Of a DNA stretch of 64,000 nt, positions 61,066 to 64,000 are shown piece by piece. Within the stretch, counting starts at the first letter, position 1. Each line of letters starts with the position of its first letter. A program made the translations under genes and the position numbers. The notes under the pieces are model-generated. The model made no database searches and was not told where the DNA came from. It worked only from the letters and a program-made list of their open reading frames with translations. Source of the stretch: Celeribacter halophilus (GTDB lineage: Bacteria; Pseudomonadota; Alphaproteobacteria; Rhodobacterales; Rhodobacteraceae); the NCBI RefSeq assembly GCF_900114135.1, contig NZ_FORY01000005.1, positions 186,001-250,000 on the forward strand, written 5' to 3'.

Positions 61066-62445
61066 CTAGGGCACAAGTCTCTGAATTGTTTTGACGATCG
61101 TTTTGACCTTGCGGCTTTCGAACAGTCTGGGTGTAAAATAGGCACTCACGGCGCGCTTGTTAAGCTCGGCCAATGTCGGATATGGCGCGACCATGCCCGC
61201 AATTTTGCTCATCTTGAGGTTCAAAGACAGAACCAGAGACCAGAAAGCAATCATTTCCCCTGCATCCGGCCCGACAATCGTGACACCGACGGGGCGGGAT
61301 TTGACGACCATCAGTTTGATAAAACCGCTGCCCGCCCCTGCCCGTCCGGTCGCGATCGCCCTGTCATTGCCGGAAATCTCGGCACGCACGACTTCGAGCT
61401 TGTCCTGATAGGTTTCGCGCGCGTCCGCTTCGGTCAGACCGACCTGCGCGAGTTCGGGGCTGGTGTAGGTGGCATGGGGAATGTGGTGACGCGCTGCCTT
61501 GGCTGGCAAGCCGAACAGAAGCGGACGAATAACCACACCCGCCTGATAACCCGCCACATGGGTGAATTGCATCCCGCCTGCGATCACATCCCCAATGGCA
61601 TAGATCCGGCGATTCGACGTACGCAGGTTATCCCCCACCTTGATGCCGGTCTTGGTGCGATCCACTTCCGCATGTTCAAGGCCGAGGTTTTCAGAATTGG
61701 CACGCCGTCCTGTGGCCACCAAGAGATGCGATCCTGTGACCGTCTGCCCGTCGGACAACGTCACACAGGTCTGCCCGTCAACAACAGAGACACGTTCCGC
61801 GCCCTTGCCTTCGATCAGCGTCACACCTTCGGCTTGCAATGCAGCTTTGACCACACCTGCGGCCTCGGCATCTTCACGCCCGAGTGCCGCGAAGGCCTCG
61901 ATCACCGTCACCTGCGCCCCCAAGCGCCGATGCGCCTGCGCCATTTCCATGCCGATGGCTCCGCCGCCCAAAATGACGAGATGCTCCGGACAGCTGGTCA
62001 GGCCCCAGATGGTTTCATTCGTCAGATAGGGCACGGAGGCGAGGCCTTCGATCTCCGGCACGCGTGGGCTGGACCCTGTGGCGATAACGAAACGGCGCGC
62101 CTTGATGGTCACACCACCGGCGTCCAAGGTTGTGGGCGAAGTAAACCGTGCCTCGGCGCGAATGACTTTGCAGCCTAGCTCCTCAAACCGTTCCTGACTG
62201 TCATGCGGCGCAATGGTTGCGATGGTCTGCTGCACATGGGCCATAGCATCAGGATAGCTCATGCCTTTGGCCGCCGCGTGCAAAAGCGCCTTGGAGGGCA
62301 CACAACCGGAGTTGAGGCAATCGCCGCCCATCTCTCCTTTTTCGATCAACACAACTTGCGCGCCCATCTGAACCGCGCCCGCCGCAACTGACAAACCGCC
62401 AGAACCGGCACCGATCACGCAAACGTCTGTTTTAATATTGGTCAT
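61066..62445 (-). CDS. Pyridine nucleotide-disulfide oxidoreductase (MerA/Lpd-like)
   Basis: 459-aa FAD flavoprotein of the dihydrolipoamide dehydrogenase/mercuric reductase group. FAD motif GAGSGGLSVAAGA (12-24), redox disulfide GGDCLNSGCVPSK (about 40-52), NAD motif ILGGGAIGMEMA, second FAD motif RIYAIGDV. The C-terminal Cys pair of true MerA is missing, and the active-site HPT(L/M)xE helix reads APYPTLAELNK, so neither Hg reductase nor classical Lpd is assured. ATG overlaps the TVP38 stop. Confidence 0.85.
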   Translation of the reverse strand: MTNIKTDVCVIGAGSGGLSVAAGAVQMGAQVVLIEKGEMGGDCLNSGCVPSKALLHAAAKGMSYPDAMAHVQQTIATIAPHDSQERFEELGCKVIRAEARFTSPTTLDAGGVTIKARRFVIATGSSPRVPEIEGLASVPYLTNETIWGLTSCPEHLVILGGGAIGMEMAQAHRRLGAQVTVIEAFAALGREDAEAAGVVKAALQAEGVTLIEGKGAERVSVVDGQTCVTLSDGQTVTGSHLLVATGRRANSENLGLEHAEVDRTKTGIKVGDNLRTSNRRIYAIGDVIAGGMQFTHVAGYQAGVVIRPLLFGLPAKAARHHIPHATYTSPELAQVGLTEADARETYQDKLEVVRAEISGNDRAIATGRAGAGSGFIKLMVVKSRPVGVTIVGPDAGEMIAFWSLVLSLNLKMSKIAGMVAPYPTLAELNKRAVSAYFTPRLFESRKVKTIVKTIQRLVP

Positions 62446-63155
62446 ACGACCTCCTTACGCCAAGTCTTCCACAGAACTGGCAAGAGTGCGAGCAAGCAAA
62501 GCCCTAAAAGCGGCAAAAGAATCTGTGGCGCGAAGATAATGCCGAGGTCGGGCACTTCCCCCGCCTCGAACACAGCGCCAAGTCCTGCCCCGACAGATGT
62601 ATAGACCAGGGTTCCCGGAATGATGCCCAAGGCCGTCGAAATCACAAAGCGCGAGAAACGCACGTCAAAGAGTGCAGGCAACAGGTTCGCCACGAAGAAC
62701 GGCACCACGGGCAAAAGCCGGATCAGAAAAAGCATGGACCATTGATTTTCATCAATGCCGCGCTTGATCTTGTGGATGCGCCCCTCGGTGGCGTCAATCT
62801 TGCTCGAGAGCCAGTCGCCCAACCCCCAGCGTGCCGCGAGAAACAACAAGGACGCGCCCAGAACCGCACCCGAGATGTTAAAAAGCACCCCCGGAAAAGT
62901 GCCGAACAAAAAGCCGCCTGTCAGCGTGGCCACGGTCGCACCGGGCAAAGACAGGCCGACAATCGCCGCGTAACAGATGACAAAGACCAGCACGGCAAGA
63001 CCGGTATGAGCCTCAGTATAAGAGAGAAGTATTGCGCGGTTGGCCGCAAGCGCCTCAAAACTGAGATGCTCCCGAAGCAACACGGCAAGCCCCGCAGCCA
63101 CAAGGGCCAAAAGCACCAATGGCCATATATGACGTTTTTCTACAGTTTCCGACAC
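62442..63155 (-). CDS. TVP38/TMEM64-family (DedA-like) membrane protein
   Basis: 237-aa polytopic protein with five to six hydrophobic segments. VTT/SNARE-associated core: LSLPGATVATLTGGFLFG, LFLAARWGLGDWL, and FLIRLLPVVPFFVANLLPAL then GIIPGTLVYTSVGAG. The start is GTG 63155 with AAGGA 7 bp upstream; the longer ORF to 63314 lacks a better start. The homologues are often paired with the flavin disulfide reductase found directly downstream. Role likely in lipid or selenium/metal-related membrane function; not established. Confidence 0.83.
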   Translation of the reverse strand: MSETVEKRHIWPLVLLALVAAGLAVLLREHLSFEALAANRAILLSYTEAHTGLAVLVFVICYAAIVGLSLPGATVATLTGGFLFGTFPGVLFNISGAVLGASLLFLAARWGLGDWLSSKIDATEGRIHKIKRGIDENQWSMLFLIRLLPVVPFFVANLLPALFDVRFSRFVISTALGIIPGTLVYTSVGAGLGAVFEAGEVPDLGIIFAPQILLPLLGLCLLALLPVLWKTWRKEVV

Positions 63156-63307
63156 GCGTCTATCCTTTGATCTGGGTGTTTGCGGCAACATGGTGCGTCG
63201 CATTTGCCGAAACCAGCATTTTCGGCCATATTCACGGCTCAGTGATGGTCTGTTATGAGAAACCGACCTCAATGGGAGATTTGTTACAGATTTCCGACGC
63301 ATGAGAA

Positions 63308-63336
63308 TTGACAACTGTCCGAGAGCCTCCTATTGG
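63308..63336 (+). promoter_or_regulatory. Predicted sigma-70 promoter of rpmH-rnpA
   Basis: TTGACA (63308-63313), a 17-bp spacer and TATTGG (63331-63336), about 100 bp before rpmH. The -35 is consensus; the -10 is weak. Confidence 0.5.
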
Positions 63337-63436
63337 CAGGGCTTCGAACGATTACTCGCCTTCGAATCCCTTTGTCATGCCGCAGGGTTTGCATTTGGGG
63401 GATTTGGGCCCCAACGCAACCGATGGAGATAGCGCG

Positions 63437-63571
63437 ATGAAACGCACCTATCAACCGAGCAACCTCGTCCGCAAGCGCCGCCATGGCTTCCGTGCCCGTA
63501 TGGCCACTAAAGCGGGCCGCAAGGTTCTGAATGCACGCCGTGCTCGCGGCCGTAAGTCCCTTTCCGCGTAA
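63437..63571 (+). CDS. rpmH: 50S ribosomal protein L34
   Basis: 44-aa highly basic protein [20 protein letters not shown]..., full-length L34 with the invariant KRTYQPS start and RHGFRARM core. GGAG precedes the ATG. A 129-bp in-frame extension upstream is not part of the gene. It is followed 36 bp later by rnpA, the usual order. Confidence 0.98.
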   Translation: MKRTYQPSNLVRKRRHGFRARMATKAGRKVLNARRARGRKSLSA

Positions 63572-63607
63572 TTCACGCTTAGGGACGCCTGTATAGGCTT
63601 CAAGACG

Positions 63608-64000
63608 ATGACACCGCCGGACGCACCCACAGCAAAGGCCAAGGCCGGAGCCCACGGGTCGCAGTCGGCGGTTTTGTCATGCGCAAATGATGCGCCTCCG
63701 ATGGAAACCCTCGCCAAGCGCGCGGATTTCCTCAAGGCTGCCCGTGCGCGCAGGCAAGGCACGTCGAGCTTTCTTTTACAGGGCCGTAAACGCGGGGATG
63801 ACGAGCCTGCCAAAGGCATTCGCGTCGGCTATACCTGCTCCAAAAAGGTCGGCAATGCCGTCGCCCGCAACCATGCCAAACGGCGGTTGCGCGAAGCGGC
63901 ACGTCTGCTGATCCCCGAACTCGGACAAGACGGCTGGGACTATGTTCTAGTCGGCAAGAAGGGCGACACCCGCACGCGTCCCTTCGACCTGCTCCTCAAA
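63608..64000 (+). CDS. rnpA: Ribonuclease P protein component (3' end off window)
   Basis: 131 codons are present; the C-terminus is cut. After an Ala/Pro-rich N-terminal extension beginning MTPPDAP, the RnpA fold starts at METLAKRADFLKAARARRQG. The RNA-binding motif GYTCSKKVGNAVARNHAKRR is visible, then LIPELGQDGWDYVLVGK. The start at 63608 matches the MTPP-type extension seen in Rhodobacterales; an internal ATG at 63701 is the alternative. Confidence 0.93.
   Translation, partial: MTPPDAPTAKAKAGAHGSQSAVLSCANDAPPMETLAKRADFLKAARARRQGTSSFLLQGRKRGDDEPAKGIRVGYTCSKKVGNAVARNHAKRRLREAARLLIPELGQDGWDYVLVGKKGDTRTRPFDLLLK

Noticed and set aside
61066-62445. Mercuric reductase with a mer operon
   Set aside because: No merR, merT or merP is present, and the protein lacks the N-terminal metal domain and the C-terminal vicinal cysteines.

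Overview
The window reads as a chromosome segment of a marine Rhodobacterales (Roseobacter-group) alphaproteobacterium. The evidence is the high-GC coding bias, a complete methylamine (N-methylglutamate) pathway with tmm and tdm, the Rhodobacterales-style N-terminus of RnpA, and Roseobacter-type small secreted proteins. I cannot name the genus from sequence alone.

Layout. (1) 1-15.3 kb: methylated-amine catabolism. On the minus strand are mgsA-mgsB-mgsC-gmaS and mgdA-mgdB-mgdC (the last truncated by the window start). A GlxA/AraC-type regulator and an AmiC-like sensor plus XRE-cupin regulator lie among them. On the plus strand are tmm and tdm. Together they convert TMA to TMAO, then to DMA plus formaldehyde, and take methylamine through gamma-glutamylmethylamide and N-methylglutamate back to glutamate. 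The DMA monooxygenase (dmm) genes are not in the window. (2) 15.4-23.3 kb: tex, then a cobalamin riboswitch controlling btuB-btuF-btuC-btuD-cbiZ (corrinoid uptake and salvage). (3) 23.5-32.6 kb: two OmpR-type two-component systems bracketing secreted YHYH, PEBP-like and small cysteine-containing proteins; function unknown. (4) 32,911-59,406: a 26.5-kb Tn7-like transposon, bounded by TGTC ends and a perfect 5-bp target duplication (AAAAG) and inserted 9 bp from the 3' end of a tRNA-Arg(ACG) gene. (5) 59.4-64 kb: tRNA-Arg, a TVP38 / flavin disulfide reductase / histidine kinase operon, rpmH and the start of rnpA.

The transposon is the most interesting part. Its core is tnsA-tnsB-tnsC-tniQ plus a small helical ORF. 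A second, diverged TniQ sits at the tRNA-proximal end and is the likely tRNA-Arg target selector (TnsD role). No CRISPR array or cas gene is present. TnsA has alanine where the nuclease ExK/QxK residue is expected. The cargo comprises a retron reverse transcriptase fused to a DUF3800-like domain; a copper-resistance module (CueR, Cu-ATPase, multicopper oxidase, cytochrome c) with two well-formed MerR-type promoters; and low-GC defence-type genes: a PD-(D/E)XK gene pair, an OLD-family nuclease, an Mrr-nSTAND protein and an HNH-like protein. Degenerate GC-rich repeats mark the joints between cargo modules. A Ner-like repressor and a membrane-anchored XRE protein diverge from tandem GGACC-dyads and probably regulate the element.
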